Source: Pseudomonas sp. MYb327
GTDB lineage: Bacteria; Pseudomonadota; Gammaproteobacteria; Pseudomonadales; Pseudomonadaceae
Direction: 5' to 3'
NCBI RefSeq assembly: GCF_040438925.1
Contig: NZ_CP159258.1
Coordinates: forward strand, 696,001 to 760,000
Length of the DNA stretch: 64,000 bases
Positions 1-8,607 of the stretch are shown here, in pieces. Under the pieces are notes generated by a model. That model was not told the origin of the DNA. It searched no databases and saw only the letters and a program-made list of their open reading frames with translations. Both the position numbers and the translations under genes were made by a program. The number at the start of each line of letters is the position of its first letter. Position 1 is the first letter of the stretch.

Positions 1-1
1 G

Positions 2-742
2 CCCGGTCAGTTGGTGCTGCTCAATGACCTGACTGAAACCCGTCATCTCCAGGATCAACTGGCCCGCCATGAACGCCTGTCGTCCCTTGGTCGCATGGTC
101 GCTTCTCTGGCTCACCAGATTCGCACGCCGTTGTCCGCCGCCTTGCTCTACGCCAGTCATTTGACTGAGCAGGCGTTGCCGGTCGAGACCCAGCAACGTT
201 TTGCCGGTCGCCTTAAAGAGCGACTGCATGAGCTGGAGCATCAAGTGCGCGACATGTTGGTGTTCGCCCGTGGCGAGCTGCCTTTGACGGATCGGGTAAC
301 CCCCAAACAATTGATGCAATCGTTGCAGGCGGCGGCGCTGACCCATGTGCAAGATCTGCCGATCCGTTGGCAGTGCGACAGTCATCACGGCGAGTTGCTG
401 TGCAGTCGCGATACCTTGGTCGGCGCGATCCTCAACCTCATCGAAAACGCCATTCACGCCAGTGCCGGTGATGTGCGCTTGAAGGTCCATCTATATACCC
501 GGGAAAACACTCTGCGACTGTGCGTCAGTGATAGCGGCAGCGGCATCGCTGACGCCGTGCTGGCGCGTCTGGGTGAGCCGTTTTTCACCACCAAATCCAC
601 CGGAACCGGCCTCGGGCTGACGGTGGTCAAAGCGGTTGCGCGTGCCCATCAGGGAGAATTGCAATTGCGCTCGCGGCTCGGTCGCGGCACCTGCGCGCAG
701 GTGATCCTGCCGTTGTTCAGCAACGCTCAGGGAGCGGAGTGA
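2..742 (+). CDS. fleS: Flagellar sensor histidine kinase FleS (5'-truncated by window edge)
   Basis: Cytosolic sensor kinase that phosphorylates FleR to switch on middle-class flagellar genes. The frame is open from base 2, so only the C-terminal ~246 residues are present. They start at the end of a PAS-type sensor domain, followed by a HisKA domain (H-box LAHQIRTP, His about 38 of the visible part) and a HATPase domain (N-box NLIENA, G1 DSGSGIAD, G2 TGTGLGL). No membrane segment is visible, which fits FleS. Its stop overlaps the GTG start of fleR by four bases (GTGA), so the pair is translationally coupled. The identity rests on this pairing with fleR and the fli genes downstream. Confidence 0.93.
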   Translation, partial: PGQLVLLNDLTETRHLQDQLARHERLSSLGRMVASLAHQIRTPLSAALLYASHLTEQALPVETQQRFAGRLKERLHELEHQVRDMLVFARGELPLTDRVTPKQLMQSLQAAALTHVQDLPIRWQCDSHHGELLCSRDTLVGAILNLIENAIHASAGDVRLKVHLYTRENTLRLCVSDSGSGIADAVLARLGEPFFTTKSTGTGLGLTVVKAVARAHQGELQLRSRLGRGTCAQVILPLFSNAQGAE

Positions 743-2139
743 AGGTCATGGGTATCAAGGTTTTACTGGTCGAGGATGACCGCGCTTTACGCGAAGCGCT
801 GGCGGATACGCTGTTGCTCGCCGAGCACGATTACAAGGCCGTCGGTTCCGCGGAAGAGGCCCTCGCCGCTGTCGGGGCCGAAGCGTTCAATCTGGTGCTC
901 AGTGACGTCAACATGCCAGGTATGGATGGTCATCAGTTGCTCGGTTTGTTGCGAGCGCGTCAGCCGCAATTGCCTGTGTTGCTGATGACCGCACACGGCG
1001 CTGTGGAGCGGGCGGTTGATGCGATGCGTCAGGGTGCGGCGGATTATCTGGTCAAGCCGTTCGAGCCGAAGGCATTGCTCGACCTGGTTGCGCGCCATGC
1101 CTTGGGTAGTCTGGGTGCAGGCGAAAGTGAAGGGCCGGTGGCGGTCGAACCGGCCAGTGCGCAATTGCTCGAATTGGCGGCGCGGGTTGCACGCAGTGAT
1201 TCGACGGTGTTGATCTCCGGCGAATCCGGGACCGGCAAGGAAGTGTTGGCGCGTTACATTCACCATCACTCCCACCGTGCCAGTCAGCCATTCATTGCGA
1301 TCAACTGCGCCGCGATCCCGGACAACATGTTGGAAGCCACGTTGTTCGGTCACGAAAAAGGCTCGTTCACCGGCGCCATTGCGGCGCAGGCTGGCAAGTT
1401 CGAACAGGCCGATGGCGGGACAATCCTGCTCGACGAAATTTCCGAAATGCCCTTGGGGCTGCAGGCCAAACTGCTGCGTGTGCTGCAGGAACGCGAGGTC
1501 GAGCGGGTGGGGGCGCGCAAGCCGATCACGCTGGATATTCGTGTGGTCGCGACCACCAACCGGGATCTGGCCGGGGAAGTGGCGGCGGGGCGTTTCCGTG
1601 AAGATCTTTACTATCGCCTTTCGGTTTTTCCGCTGGCCTGGCGTCCGTTGCGCGAGCGCACCGCCGACATTCTGCCATTAGCCGAGCGACTGCTGGCCAA
1701 GCACGTCAATAAAATGAAGCATGCCGCGGCGCGACTGTCGCCCGAGGCGCAGGCGTGTCTGATCGGCTATCCGTGGCCGGGTAACGTGCGTGAGCTGGAC
1801 AATGCGATTCAGCGCGCGTTGATCTTGCAACAGGGCGGCTTGATCCAGCCTGAGGATTTTTGCCTGGCCGGTCCGGTTGCCTGCGCGCCATTGCCGATGT
1901 TATCGACTGCGCCAACGCCGCTGCGGGCCGTGGAAGTTGAAGCCGAGTCTGCCGGGGCGTTGGGCGATGACCTGCGCCGCCGTGAATTCCAGATGATTAT
2001 CGACACCTTGCGCACTGAGCGTGGCCGCCGCAAAGAGGCAGCAGAGCGCCTGGGAATCAGCCCGCGCACCCTGCGCTACAAGCTGGCGCAGATGCGCGAT
2101 GCCGGAATGGATGTGGAAGCTTATCTGTTCGCCACCTGA
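739..2139 (+). CDS. fleR: Sigma-54-dependent flagellar response regulator FleR
   Basis: NtrC-family activator of class III flagellar genes (basal body and hook), acting with RpoN. Domains in order: receiver (residues ~5-120, phospho-acceptor Asp in [13 protein letters not shown]), AAA+ sigma-54 interaction domain (~135-370, Walker [15 protein letters not shown]-type loop seen as GSFTGAI, Walker [10 protein letters not shown]) and a Fis-type helix-turn-helix near the C terminus ([19 protein letters not shown]). The 466-residue length is normal. The start is GTG at 739, overlapping fleS; an internal ATG at 748 is a possible alternative ([11 protein letters not shown]). A REP pair and the fliE promoter follow. 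Confidence 0.95.
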   Translation: MKVMGIKVLLVEDDRALREALADTLLLAEHDYKAVGSAEEALAAVGAEAFNLVLSDVNMPGMDGHQLLGLLRARQPQLPVLLMTAHGAVERAVDAMRQGAADYLVKPFEPKALLDLVARHALGSLGAGESEGPVAVEPASAQLLELAARVARSDSTVLISGESGTGKEVLARYIHHHSHRASQPFIAINCAAIPDNMLEATLFGHEKGSFTGAIAAQAGKFEQADGGTILLDEISEMPLGLQAKLLRVLQEREVERVGARKPITLDIRVVATTNRDLAGEVAAGRFREDLYYRLSVFPLAWRPLRERTADILPLAERLLAKHVNKMKHAAARLSPEAQACLIGYPWPGNVRELDNAIQRALILQQGGLIQPEDFCLAGPVACAPLPMLSTAPTPLRAVEVEAESAGALGDDLRRREFQMIIDTLRTERGRRKEAAERLGISPRTLRYKLAQMRDAGMDVEAYLFAT

Positions 2140-2152
2140 TTCAGGAGCTTCC

Positions 2153-2225
2153 CTGTAGGAGCTGGCTTGCCAGCGATAGCGGTGTCGCAGCCGCCATCGA
2201 ATCGCTGGCAAGCCAGCTCCTACAG
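2153..2225. repeat. REP palindrome pair (GGAGCTGGCTTGCCAGCGAT family)
   Basis: Two inverted REP units face each other: CTGTAGGAGCTGGCTTGCCAG at the left and its complement ending in CTCCTACAG at the right, with about 25 bases between. Each unit has its own GCTGGC-TT-GCCAGC core palindrome. It lies between fleR and the fliE promoter, where it could end fleSR transcription or protect the mRNA 3' end. Confidence 0.9.
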
Positions 2226-2276
2226 AGCGTTGAGATGAGAGGTTGGTAGAGCTTTTGTATAGCGTAGCCACGGAGC

Positions 2277-2292
2277 TGGCACCCTTGTTGCT
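2277..2292 (+). promoter_or_regulatory. Sigma-54 promoter of the fliE operon
   Basis: TGGCACCCTTGTTGCT matches the -24/-12 consensus TGGCAC-N5-TTGCW, with GG and GC exactly ten bases apart. It lies 60 bases upstream of the fliE start. FleR, encoded just upstream, or FleQ is the likely activator; no activator site was identified. Confidence 0.85.
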
Positions 2293-2351
2293 ACACCTGA
2301 CTATCCGCCGAGTGAGTGTCAAAAAATTGCGGGTCGCCAAAGAGAGAAATC

Positions 2352-2681
2352 ATGAGCCAAGGTATTGAATTCAATCGGTTGATGCTGGACATGCGCGCCA
2401 TGCAAATGGACGCCATGTCTGCGCCGAAATCGACTGCCGCCGTCCCTGAACTGAATGGCAGCAGCTTTTCCGACATGCTCGGTCAGGCCGTCAATAAAGT
2501 GAACGACACCCAGCAGGCTTCCACTCAGTTGGCCAGTGCCTTCGAGATCGGCAAGAGCGGCGTCGACCTGACCGACGTGATGATTTCCTCGCAAAAGGCC
2601 AGCGTGTCGTTCCAGGCATTGACCCAGGTGCGTAACAAGTTGGTTCAGGCTTACCAAGACATCATGCAGATGCCGGTTTAA
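2352..2681 (+). CDS. fliE: Flagellar hook-basal body protein FliE
   Basis: Small export-apparatus/rod adaptor that joins the MS-ring to the proximal rod (109 residues, normal length). The sequence opens [12 protein letters not shown] and carries the typical FliE C-terminal helix region ([19 protein letters not shown], then a conserved end at [13 protein letters not shown]). The chosen ATG at 2352 is preceded by AGAGAGAAATC. An open frame continues upstream to 2316, but that extension would sit close to the promoter and does not look like FliE. First gene of the fliEFGHIJ unit; fliF follows 15 bases later. Confidence 0.95.
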   Translation: MSQGIEFNRLMLDMRAMQMDAMSAPKSTAAVPELNGSSFSDMLGQAVNKVNDTQQASTQLASAFEIGKSGVDLTDVMISSQKASVSFQALTQVRNKLVQAYQDIMQMPV

Positions 2682-2696
2682 GGACGAGATTGAGTC

Positions 2697-4484
2697 ATGG
2701 CAGAAGCAGTCGCCGATAATGTTCCGGCCAAGGCCACTCCGATAGACGGCAAGCCGCCGCTGTTCGGTTTGTCCTTCCTGGAGAATCTTTCAGAGATGAC
2801 CATGTTGCGTCAGGTAGGCCTGTTGGTCGGTCTGGCGGCGAGTGTGGCGATTGGTTTTGCCGTGGTGTTGTGGTCCCAGCAACCGGACTACCGGCCTCTT
2901 TACGGCAGCCTTGCCGGCATGGACGCCAAGCAGGTCATGGATACCCTGGCCTCTGCCGATATTCCCTACACCGTTGAGCCCAACTCAGGTGCCTTGCTGG
3001 TCAAGGCCGATGACCTGTCCCGTGCACGCCTGAAACTGGCGGCGGCTGGTGTCACTCCCAGCGACGGCAACATCGGTTTTGAAATCCTCGACAAGGAGCA
3101 AGGCCTGGGCACCAGCCAGTTCATGGAGGCGACCCGCTACCGTCGTGGTCTCGAAGGCGAACTGGCGCGGACCATCTCCAGTCTGAACAACGTCAAGGGC
3201 GCCCGCGTGCACCTGGCGATTCCGAAGAGTTCGGTGTTTGTGCGCGACGAGCGCAAGCCAAGTGCTTCGGTTCTGGTTGAACTCTATTCCGGCCGCTCGC
3301 TGGAGCCTGGACAGGTCGTCGCCATCATCAATCTGGTAGCGACCAGCGTTCCTGAGCTCAGCAAGTCGCAGATCACCGTTGTCGACCAAAAGGGCAATCT
3401 GCTCTCCGATCAGGCGGAAAACTCCGAACTGACCATGGCCGGCAAGCAATTCGATTACAGCCGTCGCATGGAAAGCATGCTCACCCAGCGCGTGCACAAC
3501 ATCCTGCAACCGGTACTGGGCAACGATCGCTACAAGGCGGAAGTCTCGGCCGATGTGGATTTCAGTGCCGTCGAATCGACGTCCGAACAGTTCAACCCGG
3601 ACCAGCCAGCGCTGCGCAGCGAGCAGTCGGTCAACGAACAACGTACCGCCAGCAATGGCCCGCAAGGCGTGCCGGGTGCCCTGAGCAACCAACCGCCCGC
3701 GCCGGCCTCCGCGCCGCAAACCACCGGAGGCGCCACGGCGTCGGCCGGCATGGTGCAGCCAGGCCAGCCACTGCTGGACGCCAATGGTCAGCAGATCATG
3801 GACCCGGCCACCGGCCAGCCGATGCTCGCACCGTATCCGGCGGACAAGCGTCAACAATCCACCAAGAACTTCGAGCTCGACCGTTCCATCAGCCACACCA
3901 AACAGCAGCAAGGCCGTTTGAATCGCCTGTCGGTGTCGGTGGTAGTGGATGATCAGGTCAAGATCAATCCGGCCAATGGCGAAACTACCCGTGCGCCGTG
4001 GAGCGCCGATGAGCTCGCGCGCTTCACCCGTCTGGTGCAAGACGCCGTCGGCTTCGATGCCAGCCGTGGCGACAGCGTCAGCGTGATCAACATGCCGTTC
4101 TCCTCTGAGCGCGGTGAAGTGATAGCCGATATTCCGTTCTACTCGCAGCCGTGGTTCTGGGACATCGTCAAGCAAGTGCTGGGCGTGTTGTTCATCCTGG
4201 TGCTGGTGTTCGGTGTGCTGCGTCCGGTGCTCAACAACATCACCGGTGGCGGCAAAGGCAAGCAGTTGGCCGGTATTGGCAGCGATGTCGAGTTGGGTGG
4301 CATGGGGGGGCTGGATGGCGAACTGGCCAACGACCGCGTCAGCCTCGGCGGCCCGCAAAGCATCTTGCTGCCGAGCCCGAGCGAAGGCTATGACGCACAG
4401 TTGAACGCAATCAAGAGTCTGGTGGCAGAAGATCCGGGTCGCGTGGCCCAGGTCGTGAAAGAGTGGATTAACGCAGATGAGTGA
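2697..4484 (+). CDS. fliF: Flagellar MS-ring protein FliF
   Basis: Inner-membrane protein that forms the MS-ring, the base on which rod, C-ring and export gate assemble. The 595 residues show an N-terminal membrane helix (~45-65, VGLLVGLAASVAIGFAVVLW), periplasmic ring-building domains (YscJ-like ~70-240, FliF C-terminal domain ~275-450 interrupted by a Pro/Gly/Gln-rich insert), a second membrane helix (~485-510, VLGVLFILVLVFGVL) and a cytosolic tail ending RVAQVVKEWINADE, which docks on FliG. The last codons overlap the fliG start by eight bases, matching the physical FliF-FliG contact. Confidence 0.97.
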   Translation: MAEAVADNVPAKATPIDGKPPLFGLSFLENLSEMTMLRQVGLLVGLAASVAIGFAVVLWSQQPDYRPLYGSLAGMDAKQVMDTLASADIPYTVEPNSGALLVKADDLSRARLKLAAAGVTPSDGNIGFEILDKEQGLGTSQFMEATRYRRGLEGELARTISSLNNVKGARVHLAIPKSSVFVRDERKPSASVLVELYSGRSLEPGQVVAIINLVATSVPELSKSQITVVDQKGNLLSDQAENSELTMAGKQFDYSRRMESMLTQRVHNILQPVLGNDRYKAEVSADVDFSAVESTSEQFNPDQPALRSEQSVNEQRTASNGPQGVPGALSNQPPAPASAPQTTGGATASAGMVQPGQPLLDANGQQIMDPATGQPMLAPYPADKRQQSTKNFELDRSISHTKQQQGRLNRLSVSVVVDDQVKINPANGETTRAPWSADELARFTRLVQDAVGFDASRGDSVSVINMPFSSERGEVIADIPFYSQPWFWDIVKQVLGVLFILVLVFGVLRPVLNNITGGGKGKQLAGIGSDVELGGMGGLDGELANDRVSLGGPQSILLPSPSEGYDAQLNAIKSLVAEDPGRVAQVVKEWINADE

Positions 4485-5496
4485 TAACCGAGCCGTTGCC
4501 GCCAAACTGTCCAAGGTCGACAAAGCCGCAATCCTGCTGCTGTCCCTCGGTTCTACCGACGCTGCCCAGGTGCTGCGCCACATGGGGCCCAAAGAGGTCC
4601 AGCGTGTGGGTGTGGCCATGGCGCAGATGGGTAACGTGCACCGCGAGCAAGTCGAACAGGTGATGAGCGAGTTCGTCGACATCGTCGGCGACCAGACCAG
4701 CCTCGGCGTCGGCTCCGACGACTACGTACGCAAAATGCTCACCCAGGCGCTGGGCGAAGACAAGGCCAACGGCCTGATTGATCGCATCCTGTTGGGCGGC
4801 AACACCAGTGGCCTCGACAGCCTGAAGTGGATGGAACCGCGCGCCGTCGCCGACGTGATTCGTTACGAGCACCCGCAGATCCAGGCGATCGTCGTGGCGT
4901 ATCTCGATCCGGATCAGGCCGGCGAAGTGCTGGGCAACTTCGACCACAAAGTACGGCTGGACATCATTCTGCGCGTTTCGTCGTTGAACACTGTGCAGCC
5001 CGCCGCGCTGAAAGAACTCAACCAGATTCTCGAGAAGCAGTTCTCCGGTAATTCGAATGCATCGCGTACCACCCTGGGTGGTATCAAGCGTGCTGCCGAC
5101 ATCATGAACTTCCTCGACAGCTCGATCGAAGGTCAACTGATGGACTCGATCCGCGAAGTCGACGAAGACCTGTCCGGTCAGATCGAAGACCTCATGTTCG
5201 TGTTCAACAACCTGGCCGATGTCGACGACCGCGGTATCCAGGCCTTGCTGCGCGAAGTGTCCTCCGACGTGCTGGTCCTGGCCCTCAAGGGTTCGGACGA
5301 AGGCGTCAAGGAAAAGATCTTCAAGAACATGTCCAAACGTGCGGCCGAACTGTTGCGCGACGACCTCGAGGCCAAAGGCCCAGTGCGCGTCAGCGACGTG
5401 GAAACCGCGCAGAAGGAAATCCTCACCATCGCTCGCCGTATGGCCGAGGCCGGAGAAATCGTTCTCGGCGGCAAGGGCGGCGAGGAAATGATCTAA
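4477..5496 (+). CDS. fliG: Flagellar motor switch protein FliG
   Basis: C-ring rotor protein that receives stator torque and binds FliF and FliM. Its 339 residues contain the three FliG domains: the N-terminal FliF-binding part (KVDKAAILLLSLG), the middle domain with the EHPQ motif (YEHPQIQAIVVAYLDP, ~130) and the C-terminal torque domain with charged residues (LSGQIEDLMFVFNNL, later KRAAELLRDDLEAKGPVR). The gene overlaps fliF and is followed after four bases by fliH. Confidence 0.97.
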   Translation: MSDNRAVAAKLSKVDKAAILLLSLGSTDAAQVLRHMGPKEVQRVGVAMAQMGNVHREQVEQVMSEFVDIVGDQTSLGVGSDDYVRKMLTQALGEDKANGLIDRILLGGNTSGLDSLKWMEPRAVADVIRYEHPQIQAIVVAYLDPDQAGEVLGNFDHKVRLDIILRVSSLNTVQPAALKELNQILEKQFSGNSNASRTTLGGIKRAADIMNFLDSSIEGQLMDSIREVDEDLSGQIEDLMFVFNNLADVDDRGIQALLREVSSDVLVLALKGSDEGVKEKIFKNMSKRAAELLRDDLEAKGPVRVSDVETAQKEILTIARRMAEAGEIVLGGKGGEEMI

Positions 5497-5500
5497 CGCC

Positions 5501-6298
5501 ATGGCCAAGCATGATGATTCACCCACTGACCTGATCCGGGCCAGGGATGTCAGTGGTTTTGATACCTGGGCGCTGCCCAGCTTCGACCCGCCCGCACCCG
5601 AGCCTGAACCGGAGCCGGAACCCGAGCCGCCGGAAATGGAAGAAGTGCCGCTGGAAGAAGTCCAGCCACTGACTCTCGAAGAGCTCGAAAGCATTCGCCA
5701 GGAAGCCTACAACGAAGGCTTCGCCACGGGTGAGCGGGAAGGATTCCATAGCACCACGCTCAAGGTTCGCCAGGAAGCCGAAGTGGCGCTGGCGGCCAAG
5801 ATTGCCGGTCTTGAGCAATTGATGAAGCATCTGTTCGAGCCCATTGCCGAGCAGGACACCCAAATCGAAAAATCCCTGGTCGATCTCGTGCAGCACATCA
5901 CCAAACAGGTGATTCAGCGCGAACTGGCCATTGATTCGACCCAAATCGAACACGTCATGCGCGAGGCCCTCAAGCTCTTGCCGCTGGGCGTTGGCAATGT
6001 GCGGCTGTACATCAATCCACAGGATTTCGAACAGGTCAAAGCCCTGCGCGAGCGTCATGAAGAAACCTGGCGCATCGTCGAAGACGAGGCCATGTTGCCC
6101 GGCGGTTGCCGGGTCGAAACCGAACACAGCCGGATCGATGCCACGGTCGAAACCCGCGTCAAGCAAGTCATGGACAAACTGTTCGATCAGCTTCATGACC
6201 AAGCGTTGCACCCGGCAGCGCCGGATCTGAGCCTAGAGTTGCCGGTCGAAGCGAAACCCGTGAACCCGCCACAACCGGACGCGCCTGATGCGCCTTGA
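5501..6298 (+). CDS. fliH: Flagellar export stator protein FliH
   Basis: Cytosolic regulator that holds the FliI ATPase and links it to the C-ring. The 265-residue protein has a FliH-type core (~65-235) with the glycine-spaced helix segment ([15 protein letters not shown]), a coiled region and the FliH/HrpE C-terminal domain. The N terminus carries a run of Glu-Pro dipeptides (residues ~28-45) forming a charged, probably extended linker, and the last ~30 residues are Pro-rich. Its end overlaps the fliI start by 11 bases. Confidence 0.93.
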   Translation: MAKHDDSPTDLIRARDVSGFDTWALPSFDPPAPEPEPEPEPEPPEMEEVPLEEVQPLTLEELESIRQEAYNEGFATGEREGFHSTTLKVRQEAEVALAAKIAGLEQLMKHLFEPIAEQDTQIEKSLVDLVQHITKQVIQRELAIDSTQIEHVMREALKLLPLGVGNVRLYINPQDFEQVKALRERHEETWRIVEDEAMLPGGCRVETEHSRIDATVETRVKQVMDKLFDQLHDQALHPAAPDLSLELPVEAKPVNPPQPDAPDAP

Positions 6299-7646
6299 TC
6301 GCACCAGTTTCGCCAAGCGCCTGGGCAGTTACGCCGAGGCCGCGACACTGGCCGGCGCACCGATCCTCGAAGGCCGCCTGTTGCGCATGGTCGGCCTGAC
6401 CCTCGAAGCCGAAGGCCTGCGCGCCGCCATGGGCAGCCGCTGCATGGTCATCAACGACGACAGCTACCACCCGGTGCAGGTTGAAGCCGAAGTCATGGGT
6501 TTTTCCGGCAGCAAAGTGTTCCTGATGCCGGTTGGCAGTGTCGCTGGTATTGCTCCCGGTGCTCGTGTCGTTCCCCTGTCTGACAGCGGTCGCTTGCCGA
6601 TGGGCATGAGCATGCTTGGCCGCGTGCTCGATGGCGCAGGCCGTGCGCTGGACGGCAAGGGCGGGATGAAGGCCGAAGACTGGGTTCCGATGGACGGCCC
6701 GACCATCAACCCGCTCAAGCGTGAACCGATCAGCGAGCCGCTGGACGTGGGCATTCGCTGCATCAATGGCATGTTGACGGTTGGGCGCGGTCAGCGACTC
6801 GGTCTGTTCGCCGGTACCGGCGTGGGTAAATCCGTGTTGTTGGGCATGATGACTCGTTTCACCGAGGCCGACATTATCGTCGTCGGGCTGATCGGCGAGC
6901 GGGGTCGTGAAGTTAAAGAGTTCATCGAGCACATCCTTGGTGAAGAAGGCCTCAAGCGTTCGGTGGTGGTGGCGTCCCCGGCGGACGATGCTCCGCTGAT
7001 GCGGTTGCGCGCCGCCATGTACTGCACGCGTATCGCCGAATATTTCCGCGACAAGGGCAAGAACGTCCTGTTGCTGATGGACTCACTGACCCGTTTCGCC
7101 CAGGCTCAGCGGGAAATCGCTCTGGCCATCGGCGAACCGCCGGCGACCAAAGGTTATCCGCCGTCAGTGTTCGCCAAATTGCCGAAACTGGTGGAGCGGG
7201 CCGGTAATGCCGAGAAGGGCGGCGGTTCGATCACTGCCTTCTACACCGTGCTATCCGAAGGCGATGACCAGCAAGACCCGATTGCCGACTCGGCGCGGGG
7301 CGTGCTCGACGGACACATCGTGCTGTCGCGACGACTGGCCGAGGAAGGTCATTACCCGGCTATCGATATCGAGGCGTCTATCAGCCGGGTCATGCCGGCG
7401 GTGGTGTCGCCGGAGCATATGACCCGTGCGCAGTATTTCAAGCAGTTGTGGTCGCGTTATCAGCAGAGCCGCGATTTGATCAGCGTCGGCGCCTACGTCG
7501 CCGGCGGCGATCGCGAGACTGACCTGGCGATTTCGCTGCAACCGCAGTTGGTCAAATACCTGCGTCAGGGCCTCAACGACAGCATCAGCCTGGGCGAAAG
7601 CGAAGCGTACCTCGCGTCGATCTTCGCGCCCGCGGCGGGCGGTTAA
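6288..7646 (+). CDS. fliI: Flagellum-specific export ATPase FliI
   Basis: F1-beta-like ATPase that unfolds and delivers substrates to the flagellar export gate. The 452 residues show an N-terminal beta-barrel part, Walker A at about 175-182 (GTGVGKS), Walker B ([17 protein letters not shown]) and the export-ATPase signature region ([26 protein letters not shown]). Length and motif order are standard. It overlaps fliH and precedes fliJ by six bases. Confidence 0.97.
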   Translation: MRLDRTSFAKRLGSYAEAATLAGAPILEGRLLRMVGLTLEAEGLRAAMGSRCMVINDDSYHPVQVEAEVMGFSGSKVFLMPVGSVAGIAPGARVVPLSDSGRLPMGMSMLGRVLDGAGRALDGKGGMKAEDWVPMDGPTINPLKREPISEPLDVGIRCINGMLTVGRGQRLGLFAGTGVGKSVLLGMMTRFTEADIIVVGLIGERGREVKEFIEHILGEEGLKRSVVVASPADDAPLMRLRAAMYCTRIAEYFRDKGKNVLLLMDSLTRFAQAQREIALAIGEPPATKGYPPSVFAKLPKLVERAGNAEKGGGSITAFYTVLSEGDDQQDPIADSARGVLDGHIVLSRRLAEEGHYPAIDIEASISRVMPAVVSPEHMTRAQYFKQLWSRYQQSRDLISVGAYVAGGDRETDLAISLQPQLVKYLRQGLNDSISLGESEAYLASIFAPAAGG

Positions 7647-7652
7647 CCGCTC

Positions 7653-8102
7653 ATGGCCCAGACTCGGGCAGGGCGTCTGGCGCCCGTGGTGGAAATGGCC
7701 GAGAAGGCCGAGAAAACCGCGGTGCAGCGTCTCGGGCATTTCCAGGGCCAGGTGCGGTTGGCGGAAAGCAAGCTCGCCGACCTCGAAGCGTTTCGTCTCG
7801 ACTATCAGGAACAGTGGATCGTGCGCGGCAGCAGCGGCGTTTCCGGCCAGTGGCTGTTGGGTTATCAAGGGTTCTTGGCGCAATTGGGCACGGCCATCGA
7901 CCAGCAACGGCAAAGCCTGGCCTGGCATCAGAACAATCTGAACAAGGCGCGGGAAACCTGGCAGCAGGCATTTGCTCGTGTCGAAGGTTTGCGCAAACTG
8001 GTGCAGCGATACATGGATGAAGCGCGGGCGCTTGAAGATAAGCGCGAACAGAAGTTGCTGGATGAATTGTCCCAGCGGTTGCCGCGTCAGGATGCGTATT
8101 GA
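7653..8102 (+). CDS. fliJ: Flagellar export protein FliJ
   Basis: Small coiled-coil protein that sits in the FliI hexamer like the F1 gamma subunit and escorts chaperones to the gate. It is 149 residues, almost entirely alpha-helical with many Glu, Gln, Arg and Leu (VVEMAEKAEKTAVQRLGHFQ; RQSLAWHQNNLNKARETW). Assignment relies on size, composition and position directly after fliI. It is the last gene of the fliE unit; a degenerate REP pair follows. Confidence 0.92.
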   Translation: MAQTRAGRLAPVVEMAEKAEKTAVQRLGHFQGQVRLAESKLADLEAFRLDYQEQWIVRGSSGVSGQWLLGYQGFLAQLGTAIDQQRQSLAWHQNNLNKARETWQQAFARVEGLRKLVQRYMDEARALEDKREQKLLDELSQRLPRQDAY

Positions 8103-8120
8103 ATCAGGTTAACCGCGTTA

Positions 8121-8216
8121 TCGTTCATCGCGGGCAAGCCACGCTCCCACAGGATTAGTCGTTCTTGAAATGTAGCCAATCCTGCAGGGGCGTGGCTTGC
8201 CCACGAAGGCGGTGTG
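8121..8216. repeat. Degenerate REP pair between fliJ and hsbA
   Basis: The left unit reads CATCGCGGGCAAGCCACGCTCCCACAGG and the right unit CCTGCAGGGGCGTGGCTTGCCCACGAAGGCGG. These are inverted relative to each other and vary from the neighbouring REP copies. It fills most of the 205-base gap and may mark the end of the fliE operon. Confidence 0.75.
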
Positions 8217-8307
8217 AAGGACGCCACGATGTCCAAGCCTTGCCCCAACCTCTACCAAATGCTAAACCTTGTACGAGAAGGTTCCCCAATGACAAGGAAG
8301 CCATGAC

Positions 8308-8607
8308 ATGTCAGTTGTTGCAGAAATCTCTCCTGATGGACAAACGCTGACGATATCGGTCAAGGGACGATTCGATTTCGCCAAGCATCAGGAATTTCGC
8401 GAATCCTACGAGAACAAAGAGTTGGCAGAAGTGGTGGTTGACTTGAAGGATGCGACCTACCTCGATAGCTCGGCACTGGGCATGCTGCTCCTGCTGCGTG
8501 ACCACGCCGGTGGCGAGAACTCCGACATTCGCGTCGTCAACAGCAGTTCTGATGTGCGGAAAATCCTCGCGATTTCCAACTTCGACAAACTGTTCGACAT
8601 CAGTTGA
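8308..8607 (+). CDS. hsbA: STAS-domain anti-sigma factor antagonist, HsbA type
   Basis: Cytosolic STAS protein (99 residues). The conserved anti-anti-sigma loop with the phosphorylatable Ser is seen in ATYLDSSALGMLLLLRDHAG (Ser about residue 57). In P. aeruginosa, HsbA is phosphorylated or dephosphorylated by the neighbouring response regulator and binds FlgM or a diguanylate cyclase, tuning motility against biofilm. The same three-gene order (antagonist, PP2C regulator, HPt) supports the name. The start is ATG 8308 after AAGGA. Its stop overlaps the next gene's putative TTG start. Confidence 0.88.
   Translation: MSVVAEISPDGQTLTISVKGRFDFAKHQEFRESYENKELAEVVVDLKDATYLDSSALGMLLLLRDHAGGENSDIRVVNSSSDVRKILAISNFDKLFDIS

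Noticed and set aside
2985..4682. 565-codon minus-strand frame opposite fliF/fliG
   Set aside because: It is a shadow of fliF with atypical composition.
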